From NCBI RefSeq assembly GCF_004344915.1, contig NZ_SKFG01000024.1, positions 1 to 52,078 of the forward strand: a stretch of DNA of 52,078 nt. Reading direction: 5' to 3'. The first letter of the stretch is position 1; every line of letters starts with the position of its first letter. Below are positions 44,597-52,078 of the stretch, piece after piece. The translations under genes and the position numbers were made by a program. Under the pieces are notes generated by a model. That model saw only the letters and a list, made by a program, of their open reading frames with translations. It ran no database searches and was not told where the DNA came from. The stretch comes from Paenibacillus albiflavus (GTDB taxonomy: Bacteria; Bacillota; Bacilli; Paenibacillales; NBRC-103111).

Positions 44597-45076
44597 ATGC
44601 TTCCCGGCGACGATCATCCATTACCCATTGATGTGCTGCACGAATTATTTAGAACAACCCATTATATTGAAAGGCAGTTTGAAGCACGATTAGCCGAACT
44701 GCATATGCCTTATCAAATTTCAGGTCCTAGACTGCGTCTATTAACCGTCGTATCAGAATCGGGCAGAATTCGCATGAACGAGCTTGCGATTAAGCTCGGG
44801 GTCAAAGCCCGGACTGTGACAGATTTCGTAGATGCGCTAGAACAAGATAAACTTCTAATCCGTGTGCCTGATCCAACTGACCGGAGAGCAATTCTGATTC
44901 AGCTTACTGAGCTTGCACAGACGAACATTAACCACGTATTAAAGGTTCAATCAGAAATCGCAAGTAAGTTATTAGGCAATTTCTCGCAAGAAGAACGCAA
45001 GCAATTCTTCGATCTGTTGCTTCGTTTAATGGAAGGCAAAGAAGCACCGCCTTGTATTTGTGATGAAGAAAAATAA
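44597..45076 (+). CDS. MarR-family transcriptional regulator
   Basis: 159 residues from the ATG at 44597, 6-7 bases after AGGAGG; the TTG two codons earlier is not used. The winged helix region (GRIRMNELAIKLGVKARTVT, then DPTDRRAILIQLT as the wing) is typical MarR. There is a Cys pair at the C-terminus (PPCICDEE), which could be redox-active, but no N-terminal Cys as in OhrR. It is divergent from azoR and so is the likely repressor of azoR, perhaps relieved by quinones or electrophiles. The ligand is inferred only. Confidence 0.9.
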   Translation: MLPGDDHPLPIDVLHELFRTTHYIERQFEARLAELHMPYQISGPRLRLLTVVSESGRIRMNELAIKLGVKARTVTDFVDALEQDKLLIRVPDPTDRRAILIQLTELAQTNINHVLKVQSEIASKLLGNFSQEERKQFFDLLLRLMEGKEAPPCICDEEK

Positions 45077-45077
45077 A

Positions 45078-45105
45078 GAAGCCTGAACGATAGGGTTCAG
45101 GCTTC
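45078..45105. terminator. Hairpin after the marR-family gene
   Basis: GAAGCCTGAAC and GTTCAGGCTTC form a perfect 11-bp stem right after the stop codon. The plus strand has a poor T tract (CTGACGAGGCTTTT); the minus side continues with TTTATTTTTC. Confidence 0.65.
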
Positions 45106-45139
45106 TGACGAGGCTTTTGTTACATTTACTTCGGCTATA

Positions 45140-46198
45140 TTACTTCACTTTGTCAACAAATTCGTTCGTATACGTTTTGGAAAGATCGATCTTAGCGTCT
45201 TTAAGCGTTGGAGTAAACAACGTTAGAACTTCCAATACTTTTTCCGGACCGCCTTCTGGCATTTTTCCGTCACTTGTAAACATGGCAAGACTGGATTGAA
45301 GGGATTTCACATACATATCTTTATCACCTGCGTAATATTCCTTCGGCAGCTTGTCAGCAATTTCTTCCGCCGTATGCGTGCTCATGAATTTCAAAGTTTT
45401 GACGAAGGCATTAGCCAAACACTGCACCACTTCCGGATTTGCCTTCACATAGTCCGCATTCATATACAAGCTTGATGCTGGGTAACTCCCGCCAAGCGCT
45501 TCCTTAGCCCCATCCTGACTTTCCAGATCGATAAATGTCGATGCAATGCCCTTTTGCTCCAGCAATGCCGTAGTTGGCTGCGTCGCCCATGCTACATCTA
45601 CTTGTCCCTGTTCCATAGCGGCAATCAGCGTTGCGCCTGCGCCTACAGCCAATGGCACGTAATCTTTGGTCGAATTACCGCCTTTTGTTACTAGGTAGTT
45701 CACAAGAAAGTGCGACGATGCGCCAGAGCTTGTAATCCCGATATTTCTTCCCTTCAAATCGGCTAAGCCTTTGATCTCATCCTTCTTCTTATTTGATACC
45801 ATTATACGTGCCCCAGGATTCTTAGCAAATTGGACGACTTCTTGAAGCATTTTCCCTTTCGCTTGCATATCGATCGTATGATCGTAGAAGCCGACTACCC
45901 CCTGAACTTCGCCTGCAATAAGCGCCTGCTCCGCATTGACACCGGACGCCTGGCTCGTCAAGATCACTTCGAGTCCTTCTTCTGCGAAGTAGCCTAAGTT
46001 TTCTGTCAATTTAGCCGGCATATAAATAATTTTCTCCAAGCCGCCGACCATGATGTTAATTTTCGAAAGCTTAGCCTGAGCTGTTGGTGACACAGAAGAA
46101 GCTGTCTTATCCGAAGCCTGGGTTCCACATCCACCCAAAATCAATCCGAGTGACATCACAACGCTTAAGCCTAATTTCGTGCTTCTACCTAGTTTCAT
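45140..46198 (-). CDS. SsuA/THI5-type substrate-binding lipoprotein
   Basis: 352 residues; the ATG at 46198 is 8 bases after AAGGGG. The lipobox is LILGGC (Cys about 24). The body is an NMT1/THI5-like receptor: LEKIIYMPAKLTENLGYFAEEGLEV, then GEVQGVVGFYDHTIDM, and LKGRNIGITSSGASSHFLVNYL, the ligand-binding hinge. Such receptors take aliphatic sulfonates, nitrate, pyrimidine precursors or aromatic acids. The exact ligand is not readable. It is the last gene of an ATPase-permease-receptor operon, divergent from a CitA/CitB-type sensor system. Confidence 0.88.
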   Translation of the reverse strand: MKLGRSTKLGLSVVMSLGLILGGCGTQASDKTASSVSPTAQAKLSKINIMVGGLEKIIYMPAKLTENLGYFAEEGLEVILTSQASGVNAEQALIAGEVQGVVGFYDHTIDMQAKGKMLQEVVQFAKNPGARIMVSNKKKDEIKGLADLKGRNIGITSSGASSHFLVNYLVTKGGNSTKDYVPLAVGAGATLIAAMEQGQVDVAWATQPTTALLEQKGIASTFIDLESQDGAKEALGGSYPASSLYMNADYVKANPEVVQCLANAFVKTLKFMSTHTAEEIADKLPKEYYAGDKDMYVKSLQSSLAMFTSDGKMPEGGPEKVLEVLTLFTPTLKDAKIDLSKTYTNEFVDKVK

Positions 46199-46245
46199 CG
46201 TCATTTCCCCTTTTTATAATAAAATAAATTCGTACTACCATGAGA

Positions 46246-47094
46246 TTATTGCCGAACGTGTCTCCATGCGATAAACCGTCTCTCCAGCTTGATCACAGCC
46301 CAGTTGGCAACCAATGCCGTCACTGATAAAAGAACCATCCCCGCAAACACGCCGGTTGTATTGAAAGCACCTTGCGCTTGGGCAATAAGAAATCCTAGCC
46401 CTTTGGTCGAACCGATAAATTCCCCAACGACTGCGCCGACAAGTGCAAAGCCGAAGCTCGAATGCAAGCTGGACAAAATCCAGGTTAAGGCCGAAGGGAT
46501 AATGACATGCTGAGCCAATTGAGTCTTGCTTGCGCCAAGCAAACGTGCGTTGTTCAACAAATTCTTGTCCACTTCACGTACTCCCTGAAAAGCATTAAAG
46601 AACACGATAAAAAAGGTAAGTGTTACGCCAAGCGCGATCTTCGAAGGCATGCCCAGTCCGAACCAGATGATGAAGATAGGGGCAAGTACGACCCTTGGAA
46701 GCGCATTCAACATTTGAATGTATGGACCAAAAATAACCGCCAAAATATCGTTTCTTCCCAAAGCATAACCTGCAATAACTCCCAGAATAACGCCTATGAT
46801 AAATGCGATGATCGTTTCTTCAAATGAAACGATAAAGTGAACATACAGAGGACCTTGGCTCGTGCCTTCGATGAACCATTCGATAATTTGCTTCAGGATG
46901 GTGTATGGACTAGAGAAAAAGAATGGATCGATAATTTTATTAGCCGACAACAACTCCCATGAACCAAAAATCGCGATGAAGACGATTATTTGCAGCATCA
47001 GGTTGCGCATTTTGATTTTGACCGCTTTCGCTCTCATTTCCTTTTTCCGAACTACGATCTCATCATGTGTATTAAGCTTTGTTTGCGTTTGCAT
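46246..47094 (-). CDS. SsuC-type ABC transporter permease
   Basis: 282 residues with six helices. The EAA loop is NARLLGASKTQLAQHVIIPS (ends in a Pro before the helix), and the motif FFIVFFNAFQGVREVDKNLL is typical of the SsuC/TauC/ThiX group. The ATG overlaps the ATPase gene by 23 bp, with GAGGTGA as RBS inside that gene. It forms the channel of the importer with the flanking subunits; the substrate is unresolved. Confidence 0.9.
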   Translation of the reverse strand: MQTQTKLNTHDEIVVRKKEMRAKAVKIKMRNLMLQIIVFIAIFGSWELLSANKIIDPFFFSSPYTILKQIIEWFIEGTSQGPLYVHFIVSFEETIIAFIIGVILGVIAGYALGRNDILAVIFGPYIQMLNALPRVVLAPIFIIWFGLGMPSKIALGVTLTFFIVFFNAFQGVREVDKNLLNNARLLGASKTQLAQHVIIPSALTWILSSLHSSFGFALVGAVVGEFIGSTKGLGFLIAQAQGAFNTTGVFAGMVLLSVTALVANWAVIKLERRFIAWRHVRQ

Positions 47095-47899
47095 AACTGA
47101 CCATCACCTCATCCCTCAAATCGTTCCATATTTGCTCATGCAGCTCGGCGAACTGACGGTCGAATCGAATTTCCGCCACATTTCTTGGTCGCTCCAGATG
47201 AATTTTGTAATCGCCTTTGATCGTTGCCCCCGGCCCTGCAGTAAGAACGATAACACGGTCACTTAAAGCGATTGCTTCTTCTAGGTCATGGGTGATGAAA
47301 AAGACCGATGCCGACGTCTCCTCCCATATTTTCAATAGCTCGTTTTCCATTAAATGTCTCGTGTGCACGTCAAGAGCGGAAAACGATTCGTCCATAAGCA
47401 ATATTTCCGGCTGTGTAATCAGGCACTGAGCCAATGCGACACGCTTTCTCATTCCACCGGACAGCTGATGTGGGTAATGGCCTTCGAAGCCTCTGAGCCC
47501 CACCTTCTCGATCCACCGTCTCGCCTCTTGATAAGCGTCATTTTTGGGCATTCCGTTCAGTCTTAAACCAAGTGACACGTTGTCGATTACTGTTTTCCAG
47601 GGAAATGCATTCTCCGTCTGAAAGACGCATGCTGCTCGATGATTGATCCCTTCGAGCACTTCTCCCTGAATTCGTACAGTGCCAAGCGATGGCTTCTCAA
47701 AACCGGCGATCAGACTTAACGTCGTCGATTTTCCGCATCCCGTCGGTCCGACAATCGAGCAGAACTCCCCCTTCTCAACACGAAGATTAATGCCCTGCAA
47801 AACGGTGTGAATTTCGCCTGACGGCTTCAAAAACTCTTTCGTGACCCCTTGCAGGTCGATCATTGGTGAATCAGACAAGCGAGAGATCGCTTTATCCAT
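47072..47899 (-). CDS. SsuB-type ABC transporter ATP-binding protein
   Basis: 275 residues. Walker A is GPTGCGKST, the Q-loop VFQTENAFPWKTV, the signature LSGGMRKRVALAQ, Walker B ILLMDESFSALD (Ser after DE in place of the common Pro), and the switch His ITHDL. The VFQ...PW feature is normal in nitrate/sulfonate/taurine ATPases. It is the first gene of the operon, with GGGGGG before the ATG. About 220 bp separate it from the divergent sensor kinase gene. Confidence 0.92.
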   Translation of the reverse strand: MDKAISRLSDSPMIDLQGVTKEFLKPSGEIHTVLQGINLRVEKGEFCSIVGPTGCGKSTTLSLIAGFEKPSLGTVRIQGEVLEGINHRAACVFQTENAFPWKTVIDNVSLGLRLNGMPKNDAYQEARRWIEKVGLRGFEGHYPHQLSGGMRKRVALAQCLITQPEILLMDESFSALDVHTRHLMENELLKIWEETSASVFFITHDLEEAIALSDRVIVLTAGPGATIKGDYKIHLERPRNVAEIRFDRQFAELHEQIWNDLRDEVMVSYANANKA

Positions 47900-48121
47900 G
47901 TTGACGCCCCCCTAGCAGTTTTTGTTAGCGCTTTCGACAAATTATAATCAATTCCATCACTTTTGAAATATTTTAACGATAATATGATTATTGACGGTTT
48001 TTTTTAATTTTGGCGATATTGTTAACGGCTCGGAAACAATTTATGTCTTTACGGCTGTCGGCAGCAGACATTAAACTAGGATAATATACCACGTTTCGAC
48101 TATATATTTAGGGAGTTTTGT

Positions 48122-49714
48122 ATGCGCCGATCTAGAAATATGACACTGCGAAGTAAAATTAATATACTAATTACTTTGAACATTCTGTTCGTTCTTGTAC
48201 TAGTCATCTCCGCCATGTTCTATATTGTCGCGAACAACCAATTTAAAGAAACGGGCGAGCGAGCACTGGGCGTAGCCAAAACCGTAGCTAGTCTTTCGCA
48301 AATTGTGGAGGGGTTCGAGCAATCCAACCCTTCCCTTACAATCCAGCCGCTCGCAGAGCAAATTCGGAACAATGTCGGGGCTGATGCGATCGTCGTCAGC
48401 AATATGAACTTAATCCGTTATAGTCATACAAATCCTGAGGAAATCGGGAAGCATATGGTCGGAGACGATAATGATGCGGTTTTAAACGGGAATGAAAGCA
48501 TCAGTCAGGCTCAAGGAAGCCTCGGATTTTCCGTTCGGGGCAAAGCCCCCGTCTTTGACGGCAACCATAAGCAAATTGGTGTCGTCTCGGTCGTCATTTT
48601 GCTTAATAGCGTTTGGAGTCAACTGTTCGTATTTCTTCAAAAGATACTCATCATCGGAACGGCAGCTCTCTTCTTCGGACTACTTGGCGCTTATTGGTTA
48701 TCTGGTCATATCAAAAAACAAATTTTTAACATGGAGCCTTATGAAATCGCTTTCGTAACCCAAGAGCAATCTGCTATTCTTGATGCAATTAGTGAGGGGA
48801 TAATCGCTATCAACAAAGAAGGAAACATCGTGACCTGCAATAAGGAAGCCAAAAAAATTATGGGGATGGAAGATACGGAGCTTATCGGTAAAAGCATTTG
48901 CGACGTCCTGCCGACTACTCGCTTACCAGAAGTGCTAGACAATGGGATTTCACAGCATGACCAGCCTACGATCATCGGTAATACGCTTGTTAATGCAAAC
49001 CGCGTGCCCGTTACCTTGTCAGGACAAGTGATCGGGGCGGTCAGTACGTTCCGGGATAAAATGCAGCTGAATCAAATCGATGATCGCCTTACCGACATCA
49101 ACAGGTATGTCGATACGCTGCGAAGCCAAAGGCATGAGTACATGAATAAGCTTCATCTAATTCTGGGTTTAATCAAAATATCGCAGTATGATCAGGCCAA
49201 AGCAATCATCCAACAAATTAATGAAGAGTATCAAGATGCGCTGCATTTCTACTTGGCCAAAGTCCGAGATTCCTCCGTCGTCGGTATTTTAATCGGTAAA
49301 ACACATCGGGCTAGGGAGCTTGGGATTCAGCTGAACGTCGACACAGAGTCGTATATACCAGATCGATGCCCTTATCGGGAAATCGTCGTCACGCTGTTGG
49401 GCAATACGATTGAAAACGCTTTCGAAGCAATTCAGATGTCCACAGAGAAAAATCAGAAGCCGACGGTGACAGTATTTTTGAAGGTGGAAGATGACGATCT
49501 TCTTATTCATGTAAAAGACAATGGCCCTGGCGTCGATCCTGCTGTGAAAGAAATTATGTTCAATGACGGAGCGACAACGAAAGGAGACGGTCGTGGCTTC
49601 GGACTAGCCTATGTGTTCCGTTTAATATCGAATCATGGCGGTCTTCTCACCTGCGATAGTACCACAGAAGGAACGACGATTCGCGCAAGTCTGCCCATTA
49701 GGAGGAATGTTTAA
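48122..49714 (+). CDS. CitA/DcuS-type sensor histidine kinase
   Basis: 530 residues. TM1 (about 12-35), an extracellular sCache/PDC domain (36-170, with the VSNMNLIRYSHTNPEEIGK type ligand loop seen in citrate and dicarboxylate sensors), TM2 (about 171-196), PAS (about 215-310), and an SpoB-like dimer helix with the phosphoacceptor H338 (LRSQRHEYMNKLHLI). The ATPase domain has NTIENAFEA (N box), DNGPGV (G1) and GRGFGL (G2). It should sense a small carboxylate outside and phosphorylate the partner regulator, whose ATG overlaps its stop. The divergent importer is a plausible target. Ligand unknown. Confidence 0.93.
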   Translation: MRRSRNMTLRSKINILITLNILFVLVLVISAMFYIVANNQFKETGERALGVAKTVASLSQIVEGFEQSNPSLTIQPLAEQIRNNVGADAIVVSNMNLIRYSHTNPEEIGKHMVGDDNDAVLNGNESISQAQGSLGFSVRGKAPVFDGNHKQIGVVSVVILLNSVWSQLFVFLQKILIIGTAALFFGLLGAYWLSGHIKKQIFNMEPYEIAFVTQEQSAILDAISEGIIAINKEGNIVTCNKEAKKIMGMEDTELIGKSICDVLPTTRLPEVLDNGISQHDQPTIIGNTLVNANRVPVTLSGQVIGAVSTFRDKMQLNQIDDRLTDINRYVDTLRSQRHEYMNKLHLILGLIKISQYDQAKAIIQQINEEYQDALHFYLAKVRDSSVVGILIGKTHRARELGIQLNVDTESYIPDRCPYREIVVTLLGNTIENAFEAIQMSTEKNQKPTVTVFLKVEDDDLLIHVKDNGPGVDPAVKEIMFNDGATTKGDGRGFGLAYVFRLISNHGGLLTCDSTTEGTTIRASLPIRRNV

Positions 49715-50403
49715 TGAAGCCAACCAATCTGCGGGCATTGGTCGTCGATGATGACTTTATGATCGCCAAGGTGCATGCCGGCTATATCGAGATGCAGGAT
49801 GGTTATGAGCTGGCTGGAATTGCCGGCAATTACGCTCAAACGATGGAACTCGCCAGAAATCTGAAGCCGGATCTACTTGTGCTTGACGTCTATTTACCCG
49901 ATCGTTCAGGTATTGACGTCCTAAGATCGCTCCGATCCGAAAAAATTTCTTGCGATGTTATCTTAATCACTGCTGCCAAGGAAATCGGGATAATTGAGGA
50001 ATCGTTTCAATTGGGAATTTTCGATTACTTGATCAAACCTTTTGATCTTGATTTGTTGAAGGATACATTGGAGAAATACAAGCAGTTTAAACTTCATTTG
50101 TTGTCCCCTGCCAAACCGGATCAGCAGTTTGTAGAAGGGCTAAAAAAGTTCCGATCTGCCAAGCCATCGATCAACCAGCATCCGCAAAAAGGAATCGACC
50201 TCAGAACGTTAGAACGTATCAAGCTAACGATGCGTCATAACGAAAAGCCCTGCAGCGCCGAACAAATCGCCCATTTATCAGGGGTCAGCCGCTCGACGGC
50301 ACGAGCTTATTTAGAATATTTGATTGAACAAGGAATAGCGAGCGAAAATTTGCAATATGGAACTGTCGGTCGGCCGCAACGGCTGTTTGGGCTTATGAAA
50401 TAG
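49714..50403 (+). CDS. CitB/DcuR-type response regulator
   Basis: 229 residues. The receiver domain has acidic pocket VVDDDF (11-16), phosphoacceptor D58 (VLDVYLPD), Thr (LITAAKE) and Lys (LIKPF). A linker leads to a winged-helix DNA-binding end (about 160-229) with AEQIAHLSGVSRSTARAYLE, the CitB/DcuR/MalR type. It overlaps the kinase gene by one base (TAATG). Together the pair forms a two-component system, probably controlling the adjacent SsuABC-type importer or a carboxylate transporter elsewhere. Confidence 0.93.
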   Translation: MKPTNLRALVVDDDFMIAKVHAGYIEMQDGYELAGIAGNYAQTMELARNLKPDLLVLDVYLPDRSGIDVLRSLRSEKISCDVILITAAKEIGIIEESFQLGIFDYLIKPFDLDLLKDTLEKYKQFKLHLLSPAKPDQQFVEGLKKFRSAKPSINQHPQKGIDLRTLERIKLTMRHNEKPCSAEQIAHLSGVSRSTARAYLEYLIEQGIASENLQYGTVGRPQRLFGLMK

Positions 50404-50423
50404 TGGAAATCAAATCTAATTAA

Positions 50424-50460
50424 AAAGACCCCTGTACTCGTACTCGTCAGGGGTCAGTTT
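50424..50460. terminator. Terminator after the response regulator gene
   Basis: GACCCCTG and CAGGGGTC arms with a 13-base loop, then AGTTTTATT. The A-run on the other side allows it to serve the convergent gene at 50471 too. Confidence 0.85.
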
Positions 50461-50470
50461 TATTAATTTG

Positions 50471-50887
50471 TTAGTTATTTTTGTCTAATCTAGTTAGACT
50501 AAATACACTTACAATAAAAGACATCCCTGCAATAATATTAAATATGAATTGTACATTTTGCCGAATATGAAACATATAAGCCCCAGCAAAAGGTAATTTA
50601 TAATAAAACATCAAAATAAAATACAAACTCATGAATAAACTTGGAATAAACACGAATACAAACAGTGATTTATTAAAACTAATTTTCTTAGGTAAACCGT
50701 TCAAAAACCCTAAATAAACCCCAAAAATAAAATATATAAAGACCGGCCCCCATACATTCCACGAATAATCAAATGTCCTCTTTGCAGATTCATTAAAATA
50801 ATCAAGCAATTGATTACCTAGAACGATTAAAATAATCGCTCCTATCAACCATACTAAGTAGTACAATCTAAAAGAATTTTTTTTCAT
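50471..50887 (-). CDS. Small integral membrane protein, unknown function
   Basis: 138 residues from the ATG at 50887 with GGAGG 9 bases upstream; the ORF extension to 50974 has no RBS. Four hydrophobic helices are predicted (about 8-26, 46-64, 75-95, 113-130). The sequence is A/T-rich with many Phe and Ile residues. I recognise no family. It sits between the two-component operon and an IS element, so it may belong to accessory DNA. Confidence 0.7.
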   Translation of the reverse strand: MKKNSFRLYYLVWLIGAIILIVLGNQLLDYFNESAKRTFDYSWNVWGPVFIYFIFGVYLGFLNGLPKKISFNKSLFVFVFIPSLFMSLYFILMFYYKLPFAGAYMFHIRQNVQFIFNIIAGMSFIVSVFSLTRLDKNN

Positions 50888-51090
50888 AACAAATAAACCT
50901 CCATGACATTTTGTTCCGCATAACCTCGCGGCGCCTGTTCTTGAGCACCTAGCTGCACGCTGTGCGGTCAACAATTACCTTGTGTAGGCCATTTTGGGCA
51001 GAATTTCTGAAGAGATAGACTCACATTAGACTAGTTGCGGCCACCAATTACCTCTCAGCGGCAAATTGTTAATCGAAAAGTGCTTAAAAC

Positions 51091-52078
51091 GGTTCAACCC
51101 CCTAAAATTGGACATTTTCCAAGGTTTTAATTGGTCTGTCTCACTATAGGGCGATTTTTTGAGGGATTATCTTACCTTCATGTACCAACCGAAGATAGTC
51201 CTTTGGTGGCCAGTCTTTAAGACTGCCATGAACGCGATCGTTATTGTAATAACGAATAAAACGATCCACTTCCTTAAAGGCTTCTTCGTAAGTTTCAAAA
51301 CAGTTACGTAGGTAACATTCTTTCTCGATGATACTATGGTAGGACTCGATAAATGAGTTTTTGTTAGGCGTGTGAACTGGAATGCGCTCATGCTCAATAC
51401 CAGCTAGTTCACAATAGGCGTAGAAAGCCTTGCTCACGAACTGTGGGCCGTTATCTGTACGTATAACTAGCTTGGTTTCTTGCCCGTGAATATTTCGTTT
51501 TAGAATGGCTTTCTGTACGATTTGCAGAATATCCTGTGTGCTACAAGCCTTACCCCGATGGTGAGCAACAATATTTCGATCGAATACATCAAGGATGCTC
51601 GCTAAATAGAAATGCCGACGTTTACCAGCTACGTATCCATATTTAATATCCATTTGCCACACTTGATTCGGTCCAGTAACGACGCGGTTATTGGCTACCT
51701 TTTTGGGTACAGCGTTTGTTATTTCACGTTGTGGGGCCAGTACACCCAGCTCTTTGCATAGCCGATATACTTTCTTCTTATTAATGACAAGGCGGTATTT
51801 TCGGCGTAATAAGATTGTGAGCTTGCGGTAACCAAAAGCTGCGTTAGGACCTTTAATAAGACGGCGTAGAATCCCTTTAATGCGTGCGTCTAAAACAACA
51901 GCACCATTCTGATCCAAGGAGTAACCTGGAATAGGGCGACCACTGCCTGTAGATGGCTGACGTTCTGGATGACACAGACGATAATAGTAAGTAGAACGAG
52001 GAACGTTACAGATACGCAGCACCGTACGAACAGGATAGCCCTTTTGAATCCAAAGGGAGGCTATTTCCAGTCGGGATG
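51091..52078 (-). mobile_element. IS3-family insertion sequence (partial, right part outside window)
   Basis: The transposase gene runs off the right edge. Past its stop, 51091-51120 carries GGTTCAACCCCCTAAAATTG followed by GACA, which resembles the CCC...TTGGAC ends of the IS150-like branch of IS3. I take this as the left terminal repeat, with the exact edge uncertain by some tens of bases. The other end and target duplication are not in the window. Confidence 0.75.
51144..52078 (-). CDS. IS3-family transposase (OrfB), 5' end outside window
   Basis: At least 311 residues; the frame stays open to the right edge (SRLEIASLWIQKGYPVRTVL precedes a GTG at 52022). The HTH_21 region (VPRSTYYYRL) is followed by an rve-type integrase core. 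The catalytic triad is Asp in WQMDIKYGY, Asp in IRTDNGPQF and Glu in NSFIESYHSIIE. The ending YNNDRVHGSLKDWPP is typical of IS3 OrfB. No internal stop is seen, so this copy could be active if its N-terminal part is intact. Confidence 0.92.
   Translation of the reverse strand, partial: SRLEIASLWIQKGYPVRTVLRICNVPRSTYYYRLCHPERQPSTGSGRPIPGYSLDQNGAVVLDARIKGILRRLIKGPNAAFGYRKLTILLRRKYRLVINKKKVYRLCKELGVLAPQREITNAVPKKVANNRVVTGPNQVWQMDIKYGYVAGKRRHFYLASILDVFDRNIVAHHRGKACSTQDILQIVQKAILKRNIHGQETKLVIRTDNGPQFVSKAFYAYCELAGIEHERIPVHTPNKNSFIESYHSIIEKECYLRNCFETYEEAFKEVDRFIRYYNNDRVHGSLKDWPPKDYLRLVHEGKIIPQKIAL

Noticed and set aside
50888-50974. Upstream extension of the small membrane protein
   Set aside because: The extra 29 residues are Arg/Cys/Ala-rich noise without an RBS; the ATG at 50887 has GGAGG.

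Overview
The window reads as chromosome of a Gram-positive, endospore-forming bacterium, most likely Paenibacillus or a close relative. The support is strong GGAGG-type ribosome binding sites, a T-box and an FMN riboswitch, lipoprotein signal peptides, an LCP wall-assembly protein, a YtaF-like sporulation protein, an ECF sigma/anti-sigma pair, and mostly mid-GC Bacillota-style codon use. I ran no search, so the genus is an inference.

Layout. 1-5658 (minus) is the 5' part of a very large secreted PHP-type metallohydrolase whose end lies outside the window. 5.7-10.5 kb (minus) holds a degenerate J-domain membrane protein, a 2-hydroxyacid dehydrogenase, Mn-dependent pyrophosphatase (ppaC) and an EamA transporter behind an FMN riboswitch. 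11.0-13.8 kb (plus) is a three-gene ABC-2 exporter operon. 13.9-16.3 kb (minus) is an ECF sigma / anti-sigma / secreted protein operon. 16.5-18.9 kb is a MATE exporter with a textbook MerR-type promoter, next to its probable regulator. 19.1-23.8 kb is a HAD phosphatase and potABCD (polyamine uptake). 24.1-34.1 kb is an MFS exporter and a visibly GC-richer maltodextrin cluster: neopullulanase, amylase lipoprotein, MalEFG without its ATPase, three CAAACGTTTG-type operators and a LacI-family gene broken by a stop codon and a frameshift.

34.1-41.8 kb is a mosaic. It has an AT-rich NSS amino-acid transporter behind a T-box whose antiterminator/terminator module is duplicated, and an RsgA-like GTPase behind an elaborate attenuator leader. 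It also has a decayed Nramp gene, an RDD protein, an HpaB-type monooxygenase with a small membrane protein, and ytaF. 41.9-50.9 kb holds an XRE-DUF1232 protein divergent from an LCP protein, azoR divergent from a MarR regulator, an SsuABC-type importer divergent from a CitA/CitB-type two-component system, and a small membrane protein. The window ends inside an IS3-family element.

The most interesting signals are in RNA. (1) Two copies, perhaps three, of a conserved two-hairpin element with compensatory base changes sit upstream of unrelated membrane-protein genes (10541-10635 minus, 40905-41001 plus; weaker 5954-6021). (2) The rsgA-like leader (37120-37380) has a leader peptide, a possible three-way junction, two terminators and a sequence able to pair across both. 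(3) The T-box has one Stem I region but two T-box/terminator modules. (4) A TGTTGA-N7-TCAACA dyad occurs three times, in the control regions of the Nramp remnant and the hpaB operon. Base composition and transfer statements are impressions from reading, not computed values.
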